NCBI GenBank assembly: GCA_003427395.1
Contig: BFEA01000026.1
Location: 2,341,876 to 2,396,350, forward strand
Direction of reading: 5' to 3'
From: Chara braunii
Taxonomy: Eukaryota; Streptophyta; Charophyceae; Charales; Characeae
DNA: 54,475 nt
Shown: positions 20,790 through 31,829 of the stretch, in pieces
Layout of the letters: each line of letters opens with the position of its first letter
Position numbering within the stretch: position 1 is the stretch's first letter
Notes under the pieces: generated by a model
What the model was told of the DNA's origin: nothing
Seen by the model: only the letters and a program-made list of their open reading frames with translations
Databases searched by the model: none
Program-made: the position numbers and the translations under genes

Positions 20790-21236
20790 CAGCCCCTCCC
20801 TCCCTCCCTCCCTCTCTCTCTCTCTGTGGAAACTGTGCAGCTCCTCATCCTCTCCATCTCTCCCATGTCATCGTTCTTCTCCTCCTCCCCCTTCCTCCCT
20901 CCTTCGTCATCGTTCCCCTACTCCCCTGCTTATCATAGCGCTCTCCTTTGTCATCATTCTCCCCTTCCCCCTACTCCCTCGTCATCAGTGTGCTCCTCCC
21001 TCCTCCATTCCCTCCGTCTGTCCTTGTCATCATTCTTCATGCTCCTCAATCCTCCCTCGTCATCGATCTCCTCCTGCCTCCGTCGTTCTCCTCCCCCTCC
21101 CTCCCTCGTCATCAGTGTGCTCCTCCCTCCTCCCTCCCTCCTCCTCCCTCCTCCCTCCTCCCTCTGCCCTTCTAACTTCCCCCTACTCCCTCGTCATCGA
21201 TGTGCTCCTCCCTCCTCCATTCCCTTCGTCATTGAG
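20790..21236. repeat. Polypyrimidine minisatellite
   Basis: An almost pure C/T strand built on ctccctcgtcatc(a/g)-tgtgctcctccctcc units, seen clearly from 20,971, 21,102 and 21,187 with looser copies between. Such tracts can form triplex DNA. All overlapping Ser/Pro/Leu-rich frames are composition artefacts. Confidence 0.8.
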
Positions 21237-21317
21237 GTAGGTTATTAACTTGTTACCCAATGCATGTGAACTGGATAACTTGACCTGGTTCATCTGCTCC
21301 TGCACGCCCCATTGTTG

Positions 21318-21520
21318 AAAAAACGCTGCGCGCACCACGCGCGCCGATGTGTGAGCCCCGTACACCCCCCGGCGTATTGGCGCGCTGCGCAGCGAAGTGT
21401 CGCGCAGCGCATCGTGCATCGCACGTCGATGCGCGATGCGCGAGCATCAGTGCGCGTGCCGCCCGGGGGCGCACGATGCATCGCGCACTGCAGCACGTCA
21501 CGCAGCGCATAGATGCACCG
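21318..21520. repeat. GCGC-rich island
   Basis: About 200 bp crowded with gcgc, cgcgc, gcgca and gatgcgc words, forming many short inverted repeats. CpG is far commoner here than nearby. A shorter patch of the same kind lies at 20,430-20,520. Several frames are open over it on both strands, which GC-rich simple DNA does by chance. Confidence 0.65.
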
Positions 21521-21529
21521 CAACAATGG

Positions 21530-21798
21530 CAAGGATCCTTTCTCCTGTCGTGGAGTTTCTCCTCTCGCTTGCTTCCTCCTTCCAGTTCTAGGACTCCAAT
21601 CTTTGTTCATCACCCAGAAAAGACCTGACATGTTGGGGGGTTATGTCGTTGTTGCGAGGCTTCTAATACTGTCTAAAGCCCGCTTGTTCCACACTAGCAA
21701 CTGCTTAGTCAACAGTTTGATTATTCATTTGATGTGGAAAGCGTTTGTTTCTTGTCTGGGGTCTACTATCCCCAGCCTCCTTGAGCCGGTTTTCCCGT
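21530..21798 (-). pseudogene. LINE ORF2 fragment next to gypsy B2
   Basis: The minus strand reads GSRRLGIVDPRQETNAFHIKW, LLVWNKRALDSI and MSGLFWVMNKDWSPRTGRRK. This is the segment just after the RT thumb and matches the LINE at 46.8-47.0 kb (LAIIDPKQETKALQVKW, WNKLALDSIRG, MTKEWSPSTGRK). Cut at both ends, with no poly(A). It joins gypsy B2 sequence at about 21,798. Confidence 0.82.
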
Positions 21799-22392
21799 GA
21801 TACAGCAAAAGATTCAAGAGGCCTATAATGACGACAAGGTTTGCAGCAAAATTATCCGCAAGGTGCAAGCTGCACGTCACAAGGAGTCTAACTATAGAGT
21901 GACCGATGGCCTGCTGTTTGAGAAGGCCGATAGGGAGGACAGGCTGTGCGTGCCGAGCAGCGAGGAAATCCGCAGTCTGATGCTGGGGGAATCCCATGTC
22001 CGGAAGGACACTTTAGATGGAGGAAGACATGCGCTAACCTCCTGATGTCCTGCACGTGGACAGACATGAAACAGGACTGTATCCTGTACATTCAGGGCTG
22101 CAAAGTGTGTCAGCAGAACAAGAGTTCCACGCAGCCGCCCCTAGGACTGTTGAAACCGCTCCCTATAACATTGGCCCCCGGGGACTCAATCTCTATAGAC
22201 TTCATGGACACTAAGTCAAGAGTCGGAATGGGGAAACTCAAGTGATGGTTATAGTTGATATTTTTAGTAAGTTTGCTGTTTTCATTCCTTTGCCCGCTGA
22301 GGCAAAAACAGATCTTGCTACTCGCAAGTTCTTTGATCATTGGGTTGCAGAGTATGGACACCCATTGACCATCGTTAGTGATATAGCAACAG
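21799..22392 (+). pseudogene. Gypsy B2 integrase N-terminus and core, broken
   Basis: Tether (YRVTDGLLFEKADREDRLCVP), zinc-binding stretch (EGHFRWRKTCANLL plus CKVCQQNK) and the first catalytic Asp (SISIDFMDT). A frameshift near 22,010 and another near 22,240 split it. After the second, VIVDIFSKFAVFIPLPAEAKTD and HPLTIVSD follow. A short deletion then removes the rest of the RDSRFTGEQW segment seen in B1 before MMKVYGS. Confidence 0.83.
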
Positions 22393-23243
22393 TTGATGAA
22401 AGTCTACGGGTCTAGACTAACCATGTCATCAGGCAGACATCGTGAGACTAACGGACAGACAGAGCAGATGAACAAACAGCAAGTGCTTCGCACGTACATT
22501 AGGCCAGATCAGGTCGACTGGGACGAGCTTCTATCTAAGGTAGTTAGTGCCTATAACAACTTTGTGTGTCTAGCAACAAGCCAAACACCAAATGAGTTGC
22601 ACAAGTGGTGGCATCCCCAACGATCGATAGGCTGCCTGAATCCGGATCAGATTCAGAGACTGCCACCTAGAGAATTTGCAATTCACTACGAGGAGGTACA
22701 AAAAGTTGCTGAGAACATCCGGAAGGCCCAGCATCAGATGGTAGAACAGACAAATAAGCACCGTAGACCGTCAACGTTTGCCGTTGGAGGTCTTGTCTGG
22801 GTTAAGTCAATGGAGTTCATTCCAGAGGAGAACATTTCTCAGAAGTTGTTACCTGTTTATAGAGGGCCGTGGAAGGTTCTAGATGTCATTGGTGATGCAG
22901 ACGGTCCCTCTTACACCATCGATATTCCGCTGCATCTGCACACATACCCAGTCTTCCATGCGTCTAAGCTGCTGCCTCGTGTTACTAACGACAGGTTCCC
23001 TTCACGCAGACCCATGATCCCTCCTGATATGGATGGACGTTATGACATTGACCGCATCATAGACGAAGATGTATGGCGAACAGGGAGAAGGGGTAGGCCA
23101 CAGTGGCAGTTCAATGTCAGGTTCGCCTATCAAGAGTCGGAAGATGACCGATGGTACACTAAAGATGAGTTGATGGGAACTGCACCTCACATTGTATCTT
23201 ACTATGAGCGTGCTAGGCGAGGTGATAACATTGTAGACAGGTG
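21799..23243 (+). mobile_element. Gypsy family B, copy B2 (integrase-chromodomain)
   Basis: Plus-strand pol fragment of the same family as B1. It starts in the tether after RNase H, and runs through integrase to a complete chromodomain-like end and stop. There is no RT, protease or gag. It begins exactly at the edge of a LINE scrap. The 3' LTR should follow, but I could not fix its limits. Confidence 0.85.
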
Positions 23244-23244
23244 A
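22393..23244 (+). pseudogene. Gypsy B2 integrase C-terminus with chromodomain
   Basis: An open frame of 283 residues. It contains the third catalytic position (RHRETNGQTEQMN), YNNFVCLATSQTP, the GPY-like block (RRPSTFAVGGLVWVKS, GPWKVLDVIGDADGPSY, YPVFHASKLLP), the hinge IPPDMDGRYDIDRI and the chromodomain-like tail (WQFNVRFAYQESEDDRWYTKDEL). It is intact to its stop, although the upstream half is broken. The Met at 22,393 is an internal residue. It gives the reference for what B1 has lost. Confidence 0.86.
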
Positions 23245-23756
23245 AGATAACATCTTTCTTGGAGGACCTCGAAATTAGGCCGGCGGGAGTGGAAGGATTT
23301 CACATAGTCAGTCCCCAAAGGTCCCGGTCCCAGTTAGTCCGGTAGGCTGAAGTGCCGACAGGGTAGGCCTCGGGTCTGTAGGATGAGGTCGTAGGTAGGT
23401 AGCTACAGTACCTGCAAGCATGTCAAGTCCCTAAAGTTCAATTTTGCAGCAGCCTCCAAATGGAAGTCAGGAACTTTCCCAAATGGCAATATCGCTAAGG
23501 CAGAGGCCGCAGGGGGCTGGTACCGACTGAAGCAGGCACAAACAGCCCACTGCAACTATATATTCTGGGCTACAGTGCCGGAAGGCATTCAGTTGTTCAT
23601 TTTGCAGAATTGTGGAAGCGCTGCGAGAGCTTGTGCGATCAAGTGACCTGGACGAAGGAGCGCAAGGGGGAGAAGTGCACAGCGGCTGGATGCAACCATA
23701 GTAGCATTCAGGGCAGATCTAGGACATGGAGAGGAACAGCGAGTGAGGAACAGTGC

Positions 23757-23760
<4 letters not shown>
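23245..23760 (+). other. 3' region of B2, possible LTR
   Basis: Directly after the B2 stop. A purine-rich tract (about 23,283-23,297) could be the polypurine primer, with LTR beyond. No second LTR copy is present to confirm this. No reading frame. Confidence 0.35.
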
Positions 23761-23761
<1 letters not shown>

Positions 23762-23824
<63 letters not shown>

Positions 23825-23826
23825 AA
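23762..23826. repeat. (GA)n microsatellite
   Basis: About 60 bases of uninterrupted GA repeat, followed by an AT-rich stretch to 23,960. Confidence 0.92.
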
Positions 23827-24059
23827 GCAGCCAAGATAAGTTATTAATGAAATTTTATCTTGAATTTATACATTTATGTTCTATGTTTATATTACTTTAT
23901 AATCAATTTACATACTTCAATTGAAAAATAATAAAAATAATACTTATTTTTACAAACAAACATACCTGAGGCGTGTTGCAGTGGTTGAAACCGCTTATTC
24001 TTGAACTTTTTCAATATTCGAAGTTGAATCTTGCGATGTCCTTCAATGGCTCATAATAT

Positions 24060-24430
24060 ACCTAGCAGTCCCCTGCCAATGAAGGGTTGGATGTAAGAAG
24101 GAACAAGGAGCTCAGAACACCGGATTCCTGCCTCCGTACAATATGTAATCTGGGGCAAACGGAAATGGTATCCCACTGTCTGATCCAGTGCCAGCACGCA
24201 AAACAAATGTGGGAGCTAGAAAGATATTGAGAGCTCTAAGAGGGGAAATCTTCCCGGAGGAAATCCTCTTCCTCTTGGCAGCGATTGAGTCATAGGGAGA
24301 GCCAGAGGCCGCCAAACAATAAGCAAAGCCTCAGTTAGCGCAATCGAAGCTTGCATAGAATCCAAGGAGGTGATAGAAATGGAAATGAGAGCCAAATGGC
24401 ATCACACAATCAGACAAATTGACAGGGAAT
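24060..24430 (+). pseudogene. LINE zinc-knuckle and C-terminal fragment
   Basis: Plus-strand traces of the post-RT knuckle: CLRTICNLGQTEMVSHCLIQC followed by AKQMWE, the usual CX-n-C...HC..C..W layout. Then comes a helical C-terminal stretch (SLHRIQ / EVIEMEMRAKWHHTIRQID in shifted frames). Stops and frameshifts occur every 20-40 codons. No poly(A) or target duplication seen. Confidence 0.65.
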
Positions 24431-24632
24431 ATTTTGCCTCTCAAGCTTAGAGAGCTTTTTGATGAGGAATGACTTCTTGAAGGATCTTTAGGGATCTTCC
24501 AAGGCCCAACAATCACACTTGCGAATTGGGGCCAGAACTGAGCAGGGGAAACTGAGCACAAGCACAGACGGAGGAGTATGAGTACCTGGATGAAGAGTGA
24601 CAGCCACAGAGAATAGGAGTTGAAGTTTGCAT

Positions 24633-24880
24633 GATCATCATCCCCAGTGCCAAAAGCTAATAGTAGTGGGGAGTGCTAGGGGGTAATAGGGCTGTCTCAA
24701 ATGGTAGTGCAATGGAATTGTGGACCAAAAATGGGGTTCTATTTGCATATGCTTGGCCCATCTGCTGGCTATGACCCCTTAGGGGTCCATGGCGCAGGAT
24801 CATCATCCCCAGCGCCAAAAGCTTTTAGGGCTGGCGTCTTGCTAGGGGGTAGTGTTGAGACCTCAAACCCAACCAAGGAG
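24633..24880 (+). repeat. Imperfect direct repeat, 165 bp apart
   Basis: The word gatcatcatccccag(t/c)gccaaaagct occurs at 24,633 and 24,798. It is followed in both by a gctagggggta word at slightly different spacing. No coding sense. Confidence 0.7.
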
Positions 24881-26055
24881 TCAGAAGGGAGCAATATAGC
24901 AAGGGAAGCAGAAATACAGTGGAGATGTGTCAAAAGAGCTAGGCCCTCTCGTGGTGCAGATGGAAAGAAAGGGGCTTAGGACGTACCCATACTAGCCTAA
25001 TCTTAAATGTATTTGACCGCATTTACGGCCGCGCCTGGATGAATCTGACCATGATTGCGTCCGTAAATAAGGGAAAAACTCCTTGTGCGAGTATCCCTTA
25101 GTCCAAGTTCATGATCCCGAGAGTAGAGATCAGAGATGGAGGAATAGGAAGAAGAAGAAACAAGTAGAGCAAGAAGACGATATCCACTCAAAACACACTT
25201 TGCACCCGAGTATCCCAACCTCCGGAAACGTCAATTCGTAAGATCATCATGAAGCTCATGTATGCATCGCCCCTACGCATTTCACTGCTGCCGTACACAG
25301 CAGATTCATCAGGGGCCCTCTCCCACCCACCACCACTGCACATGAAGTTGAGATGCAGCACGGTTTCATGCTACCTCCATTTCTACTAAGGCACGAGCTG
25401 GATCGTGTGTGTCCTTGTTTCCTATCCTACTTCTGCTCGCATCTTCTATTCTTCCCTCCCCATTCTCCCACACCCGATCGCATAGATCTGCTGGTCAAGC
25501 ACTACATCTGGAATCTCCTTAGTATAGTCTCCACCCTCCTCCTCATATTGTCGTCGATCTTTACTCTCTTCACACTCCCCCATACTGTCACTCCCTCCTT
25601 CATTCCTGTTATGTGTCTCCCTCCTTTTTTCTTTTCCTTTCCCTTTCATCTTTTCCACTTACCCTTGCCTCTTTCCCTCCACTCCTCCTTCGCATCCTCG
25701 ATCCATCTTTCCATTCTTTGCACATTCTCATGCGGTCATTCCCTCTCCACTCCCTTGATCACTCTTATTTCCTTTTTTTTTTTTTTTTCCAAGGCTTATC
25801 TTTCCGTTTCCCTCGTCTCTTTCTCTCCAGCCACCCTCCTCCTTTGCCCGGTGTACACATAAGTACTCCCCTACATGTGTCACCGCTGTGCGACCCAAAA
25901 TCCAGGTACATGCATGCTTTTTTTTTTTTTTCCCGCTTTTCCTCAACTCGGATTTTTGGTTATGAATTTCGATATGACTCTCAGGCAACAGTTGTCCGTA
26001 TTGAAATTCTGCATAACAATTTTCACTTTTTTTTCGTATTTTTCGTATTTTTTGC
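24881..26055. other. Non-coding stretch, pyrimidine-rich
   Basis: 25,390-25,860 is strongly C/T-rich and opens Ser/Leu/Phe-rich frames that I treat as artefacts. Two T runs lie at about 25,770-25,790 and 25,918-25,931. I recognise no gene. Confidence 0.55.
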
Positions 26056-26060
26056 TAGGA

Positions 26061-27878
26061 AGATTGTCACACCCGGGCCCTTGCCAAGGGAGAAGAACAA
26101 CAACAATGCCCTTCCTAACGCAGACAAGGAAGCAGGGAAAGAAAACACAAAATCGTTCTGGGAACAACTCATCCGCATATGGAGAAAGATCTTCCCACAA
26201 AATAAGATAGGCCAAAAGAAAAGAGACGAAGTTCTCAGACAACCCCTCTTCGGCTATCCATGGATCAAAGACGAAAATGGCCTCAGTTTCTCCCTCACCA
26301 AAACAGACACCAAATGGGGGCATTGGGTAGAGAAAAGTGTATGGCAAGTCCAACACCTCCGGAAGGAACCAGCAAACAATTGGAAGTCTGCAAAGGATCT
26401 ACGGAACCCACTAAAAGGCTGCCACAACCGACAGGCCAACATCATTCACATCATCGAAAGCATACCCTTAGAATGGTGTCAGTTATTGAAGGCTAATAAA
26501 AAATGGATGTGGGGAGAGTGGGCAACGAGCAGGGAACAAGCACAACCCGCAGAGGTACTAAGAGTCACAAACAGGAACCTACAGAATTAGAACTGGATAC
26601 TCTGTTCCATCTATCCCCTACATGAACCAGACAACCCAGCTAGTTTCCTCAGCAAAGAACCAAGGGAAGAAGGGGCTTTCATATCATCCAACCTCAGAGG
26701 AATCCGAGTCATAGAAGGAGACAGAAATAGAGTCTACCGACCCGATACAGAAATACAACACTTAGAAATAGATCCTGCTGAATGGTCCTGGAGCAGAACC
26801 AGGCCACACTCCACAAGAGAGTGCTGCTACGCACTCACCAACTACACACCCAAATTAGGTTACAAGCTCCACAACAAACCTCTCCATACACATGATTATA
26901 CAAAAACGGTGGGAAAAGGAGTAAAATATTATCACAACAATCAACATCAACCCTTCCTGGGCCTCTATCTTTTGCACCAGACCACCCAAACTAGCTAGCC
27001 TTCTATGGCTCGTAACATTCCGAGCAGTACCCGCCAACCTCTGGCTAACGCAAAGAAGAAAGAACGATAATGTCACCGAGCAAACATCCTGGTGCAGGGT
27101 GTGTAATGCCCAACTTGAAGAATCGCTCAACCATTGCTTCATAGAATGCCAAAAGACAAAGCAACGCTGGCACGATATAGAATTAACTTGGAACAAACAC
27201 TCTAATAAAACCATCGCGATCAACCCAGGCACCCTTTCCTTAGAAGTTGAACAAGACCCACCTCTCAAAGGCTTCGATCTTTTCTTCTTCTCACTCATAA
27301 CAAAATCAACCCTTTCGGCAATCTACAAAAAGAAAATGCACCGCAACTTTCGAGGATTCTAGTAACACACCCCAGAAAACCCCCTCATAATCATAAAACA
27401 AATGGTGGAAACAGAAATCCAAGCACTATGGAACAGAACATACACGAAACTCCATACCCTACATAATGCCCCAGATAAGAAACAAGAGGTCATTAATAAA
27501 TTCAGTTCCCTGAAGATAGGCAACGGGAAACTAGGAACAGCTGAGAGAGAAAGACTGCGGTTAAAAGACTGGTTAGTGATACGCACATCAAATATCCAAA
27601 ACCCTATCACTCTTACACAGTCCACACTAACAAATAACCTATCCTCCGTCCCGCATGATGGAACAAATACCACTCTACGAACTTTTCTATCAACCCATCC
27701 CAACCTCCTACCACCGCACTCCCCCCAACTACCGCTCATCATCAAGCATCTCCTGAACTCAACCTCACCAATCTCAATACCTTCCCATCCTTCATGTCTC
27801 ACCGCCACATCACAAACCCAACTCATCTACGACAACCGCACCACCCTGAATCCTAACCCCTATTATCCACCACACTAG
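26061..27878 (+). pseudogene. LINE ORF2 post-RT region, long fragment
   Basis: Covers the part of ORF2 downstream of RT. First WRKIFPQNKIGQ, LRQPLFGYPWIKDENG, WVEKSVWQVQHL and LKGCHNRQANIIHIIESI, matching LRQPLFGNPWVRDES, IKHGVWKVSHLW and LKGCHQRDENLQSII of the LINE at 47.1 kb. After a stop at 26,588 come a LEIDPAEWSWSRTR block and then the knuckle CRVCNAQLEESLNHCFIECQ, TKQRWHD. A last open frame (27,402-27,878) is unlike any domain I know and may be the C-terminus. Sequence before 26,061 is unrelated. 5' truncated. Confidence 0.82.
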
Positions 27879-28937
27879 CCCTCATCAAGATGAACAGTCC
27901 TAGCTCCCGACCTCAACGCGCCACCTGCCTCTCAGAACTCTCATAAAACCCACACCTCAAACCCAATAACCGCAGATCAGACATAAACGCCTCTAGGCCA
28001 ACAACATTTTACAAGCCATCTAGGGAGTAGTTTATTGGCAAGGTATACAATAGCCTTAAGGGGAGGAGAACAGCAAAACTCAGTAGAAGTGCAACCCAAA
28101 CTTTTTAGCTACATAAGAATTACCGACAGCCAAGCAGGAGAGATGATTAGACTACATGGTACCAGAATCAGCAGAGGACAAGATCTGCAATTCCATAATC
28201 TTACCTGCTAGGGCGTGGAGCTCACATCAGACAGGTCACAGAGGGATCAGGGTCCAACATATCTTTCCACCAAAGGGTCTTATCAGCAGTTCTGACGTCA
28301 AGAGATATTGCTCACATCTAAGGAGGTGACAGGAACACGATGAACAGGACCAGGACAAATAAGCCCCCTAGTCCAAAGGCAGCGGGACAGTCAGACTAGT
28401 AAGCTAGGATAGCAGATTAGTAGAACAGGCTAGCTTAGGCAGGCGCGAGAGATGGTACATCCTTCCTTCAGGAAGCGATCAATGCCGTCCTTCGGGCCTT
28501 CCCGACACAAGGGGGAGGAGCGTGAGTGGGTACATTTTGTAAGCCTTTCTGACTTGCCGCGGGAATAGGAACCGGACTGATGCTCCCCAGAATGGAAAAG
28601 GAGCCAGAACCGTAAGGTTCTGTTTAAATAATAATAAAAAAATAAAAATAAAAAAGATTGTCACACCCGGTCGTGCACCCGGCCTTGTTGCCCAGGGTAC
28701 CCGGGTGCAGGAATAAGTGGCGTCAATTTTTGTTCTTTAAACTTCTTTTTTCTTTTTTGGGCGGTGGGGGTTCCGCACATGCCCAGAGGAGCCCGCACAT
28801 AGTTAGTGTTATTGGGCCAAGGAAGGAAAAGAGAGCTCGAATCCTATGTCTTCCGGCAACACCATTGAATCAAAGGTCAAGCCTCAAGGCATTTCAGAAA
28901 ATACAAAAGGGTGCACTGCAAATATCTATGTTAGTAT
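27879..28937. other. Non-coding stretch
   Basis: No gene recognised. The word agattgtcacacccgg at about 28,655 also occurs at 26,060, just where the LINE fragment starts. An A/T-rich run precedes it (28,626-28,654). Confidence 0.5.
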
Positions 28938-28944
28938 GTTCAGT

Positions 28945-28962
28945 GTCCTTCGGCACATCCGT

Positions 28963-28994
<32 letters not shown>

Positions 28995-29042
28995 GGCCCC
29001 TGCGCAAGGATGACACGCATAAATCGAGAAATGGTCCAAATT
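28945..29042 (+). ncRNA. U6: U6 snRNA retrocopy (full length)
   Basis: A 98-nt U6 sequence with 5' stem-loop (gtccttcggcac), ACAGAGA box, AGC triad and 3' end ggtccaaatt. It differs from the copy at 2009-2106 at only three positions. One change (g to c) weakens the 5' stem. It is followed by tatatttt and a long A tract (to 29,083). The repeat gttcagt at 28,938-28,944 recurs at 29,084-29,090, giving a short target duplication around U6 plus tail. No T-run terminator directly follows. A retrocopy is favoured, but this is the copy closest to a normal U6. Confidence 0.93.
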
Positions 29043-29091
29043 ATATTTTAAAAAAAAGACAAAAAAAAAAAAAAAAAAAAAAAGTTCAGTG

Positions 29092-29815
29092 ACAGACAAC
29101 TAAGGGAATCCTGATGGGCCAAGTGCTGTACATAACCAATCAAGGTGCATTCGGCAGCAAACTCACAACACCCATTGGGAATAGTGAAAAAGACTCGAAA
29201 ACCGGCATACCAATGTCTAAGGCAATCTGACAAGAGTGTGATGCCAAAGGTGGACCTTGCCTGGATGCGATTCAGGAGGATGAAGTTCTGTTCTGTTATG
29301 CGCTGAAGCTCCCGCATCTTCTGGTTACGTTTTGAGTGCCTTGAAGAGTTGTAAGTATTCCTGCCAAGAACCGCACAAAGCCACAGTCGCAAACACCAAT
29401 CTCATCCACAAAGAAGAGGAACAATAAAGCCACAATACTCTCCTGCTAGAGTCAAGCTGAAATCTGTAATTTCAAAACGCGGGTGTTAAATAACTACCGT
29501 CTGCATCCGAACAGAACGCCTGGTCATTATCTCTGTATCTAGACCACAAGTCAATATGAGCAAAAACATAAATTTTTTAATCTAGATTTTTGAATATAGA
29601 TATTAGATCTCTCTAATTATCTATGCTATGAAAAAAAAATATCTATATAGAATAATAGACTACTGATAGTACTTTGATGAATTCTATATAGATACTTTTA
29701 GAATGTATTAAAATAAAATATAATTTCTTTGCCAAATAAAGCTATAATGACCGGGCGTTCTATACGGTTGAAGATGGGCTATAAGGCAAGAAAACAACGA
29801 GTACCTGACTTTTCT
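29092..29815. other. Non-coding stretch, AT-rich core
   Basis: 29,565-29,720 is very AT-rich with repeated atctatatag / tagatatt words. No gene or RNA recognised. Confidence 0.5.
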
Positions 29816-29819
29816 AGTG

Positions 29820-31640
29820 CATATAATCAACCCTATCCAGTACAACAATCTGCGACTGGTAAACACAACAGATCAGCTGTTGTGGACAACAGGAGAGGAG
29901 GCAGTTGAGTACCTGGGAGTCAAGATTGACGAAAAGGGACATGGCCAGGCATGGGCCAAAATCTGCATGCTCACGTGATCGACAAGCTCACACCATGTGA
30001 AAGCGTGATTGCCTGACTAAAAGAGAGGGTCTTCATAGTCAAATCCTCCATCTTTGCAACCCTCTGGTACCTGGTACCTAGTGTCCTTCTGGTCACCTCC
30101 AGACTGCAAGCTTAAGCACCTGATCACAAGAGTCAGAACAGTTTTATGGACGAGAGATCTGACAAAACTAGACTGTATTAACCAAGGTTGCATGGAGATA
30201 CACCACGAGGAGACCTCGCGAAGTGCGGATTGAGTATAATTGACCCCAGGCGCAAAGTCATAGCCCATCAAGCAAAGTGGGTTATCGAAATCCTCACCAA
30301 ACCCAATCTTACTTGGGAGATGACAGTGGAAGGCATACGGCAATCAGCTCCCGTAGCAACCACAAGAAACATGACGGGTTCTGGATAATGGCCAAGGAAT
30401 GGTTCATAAAGGGTAGGACACAAAGACACTCTAACCAGGTCAACTCATGCAATAACAGCCCCAGCCCCAGGCCCAAACTTTGCTGGGCACCCCTAGTACA
30501 AGCCGGGATGAAATGATGGCACCAGAAGTGAATTCAGGCAACCGCTGCTCTGCAACTATGATGGATGAAGCAGAGAATCCATGATCACTCACCACCAATG
30601 ACCATTGCTGGCTTTGAGCCACCAGCGACTCCAACCCTCTTTATTTCCAACCCACCCCTGAGTTCCTGAACCGCTGTGGGCAGGGGTCTACTAGGCGTAG
30701 CCAGGCTAAGCCAGCCTTTTTGGTCCGGCAGGGCCAACCTTTCTACCGCACGGGGGTAATCGGCAGGTGAGTGCAGGGTAGCTGGCCGCTCTCCTGGTGG
30801 TAAAATGGGTTGAAAGAACAGTCAGGAAAGCAGGACACTTGTGGAATGCCGATACAGGAGCGTGGAGAGCAGAACAGAATGTGCAGGCAACACTGAGAGG
30901 TTGCTAGGATCTACGAACAAAAACAGTTTTCCTGAAGCTTGGCAGGAAGTACTTAGAGAACTTTGAGTGGCTGAGAGGTGAATGAGTAGTCACAAAACAG
31001 GAGGCCACTCCATGGAGAGCATTCAGATTTGAGAGGAGGATCCACTCAACATTCAACAACCTTTCTGGTCATTTGCAATCCCCACAAGAAATGTCCAGTC
31101 CTTAACCACAAACCAGAAGAAATGACGACCAAAACATTCTTGCCAAAAAAGTTTCGAATGTTAGAAGTTAGAACTAACACACACCTAGGATGAGCTCATA
31201 TGAACATTGCAGAATTATAAATTTTGACCCATCAGCATGGAGAAGGCTGGCCCCACCTATAGCAGTGCAGAAAAAACAGCGTCAGAATACACAATTAAAT
31301 TAGGCAGCTGTTCTGACAGCCTCAAGACCAGCCACTCGCTGCCTGCCATCCAGGAGAGCTGCTAGGAGATCCTAGATACAGGGATAACCAGAGATTCATG
31401 ATCTCACGGATGAGATATTTGAACATCAGGCCAGCCAGGATCCAAAATATGCAATTGCACTGATCGCATATGCAGCTCTAACCAAGGGCTCCACCAACGG
31501 AAGAAGTACTCCGAAACCGATAGTTCCAGTAACTGTTCTAGGTGTGATAACCAGGTGCCAGAAGACATCCTCCATTGCCTGAAGTGACTTTTCTGCTTCA
31601 ACATAAACACACTCGTAGCTATGTCTCAAATCGAAAGGGG
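29820..31640 (+). pseudogene. Highly decayed LINE ORF2
   Basis: Scattered but ordered traces of LINE ORF2: LLWTTGEEAVEYLGVKID (compare TRYLGI), LSIIDPRRKVIAHQAKWVIEILTKPNLTWE (compare LAIIDPKQETKALQVKWILKRLTKPGTTWN), a TLRGC stretch, INFDPSAWRRL (compare FDPAKWAWI), and the knuckle CSRCDNQVPEDILHCLK. Order and spacing agree with the 46-48 kb copy. Every trace is interrupted by stops, so this is one of the oldest insertions here. The 5' RT core is absent. Confidence 0.7.
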
Positions 31641-31829
31641 TAGTAGTGTCATTAGGCTTGACCTAAATAGCCTATCGAGCTCACCGAGGATGATCATATG
31701 CATGAACTAAATCCATGGAGTGCCCTGACTGCTGAAGGGGCTACTTGCACATGCGAGTAGATTACACAGATTAGAATGTGTTCTCCATGCGGTTTCCACT
31801 ATGGATTCATTGGCTTCAGACATCTCCTC

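Noticed and set aside
20755-21248. Ser/Pro/Leu-rich ORFs up to 161 residues
   Set aside because: All lie in the polypyrimidine minisatellite in overlapping frames and are composition artefacts.
21290-21628. Ala/Arg/Cys-rich ORFs in the GCGC island
   Set aside because: Open in several frames on both strands because stop codons are rare in GCGC repeats.
25353-26590. Single 325-residue ORF (25,613-26,590) as one protein
   Set aside because: Its first half is translated pyrimidine-rich DNA. Only the part after about 26,061 matches LINE ORF2.
28945-29042. Functional U6 gene
   Set aside because: It has a poly(A)-like tail and short target duplication and lacks a T-run terminator and visible upstream element, so a retrocopy is more likely.
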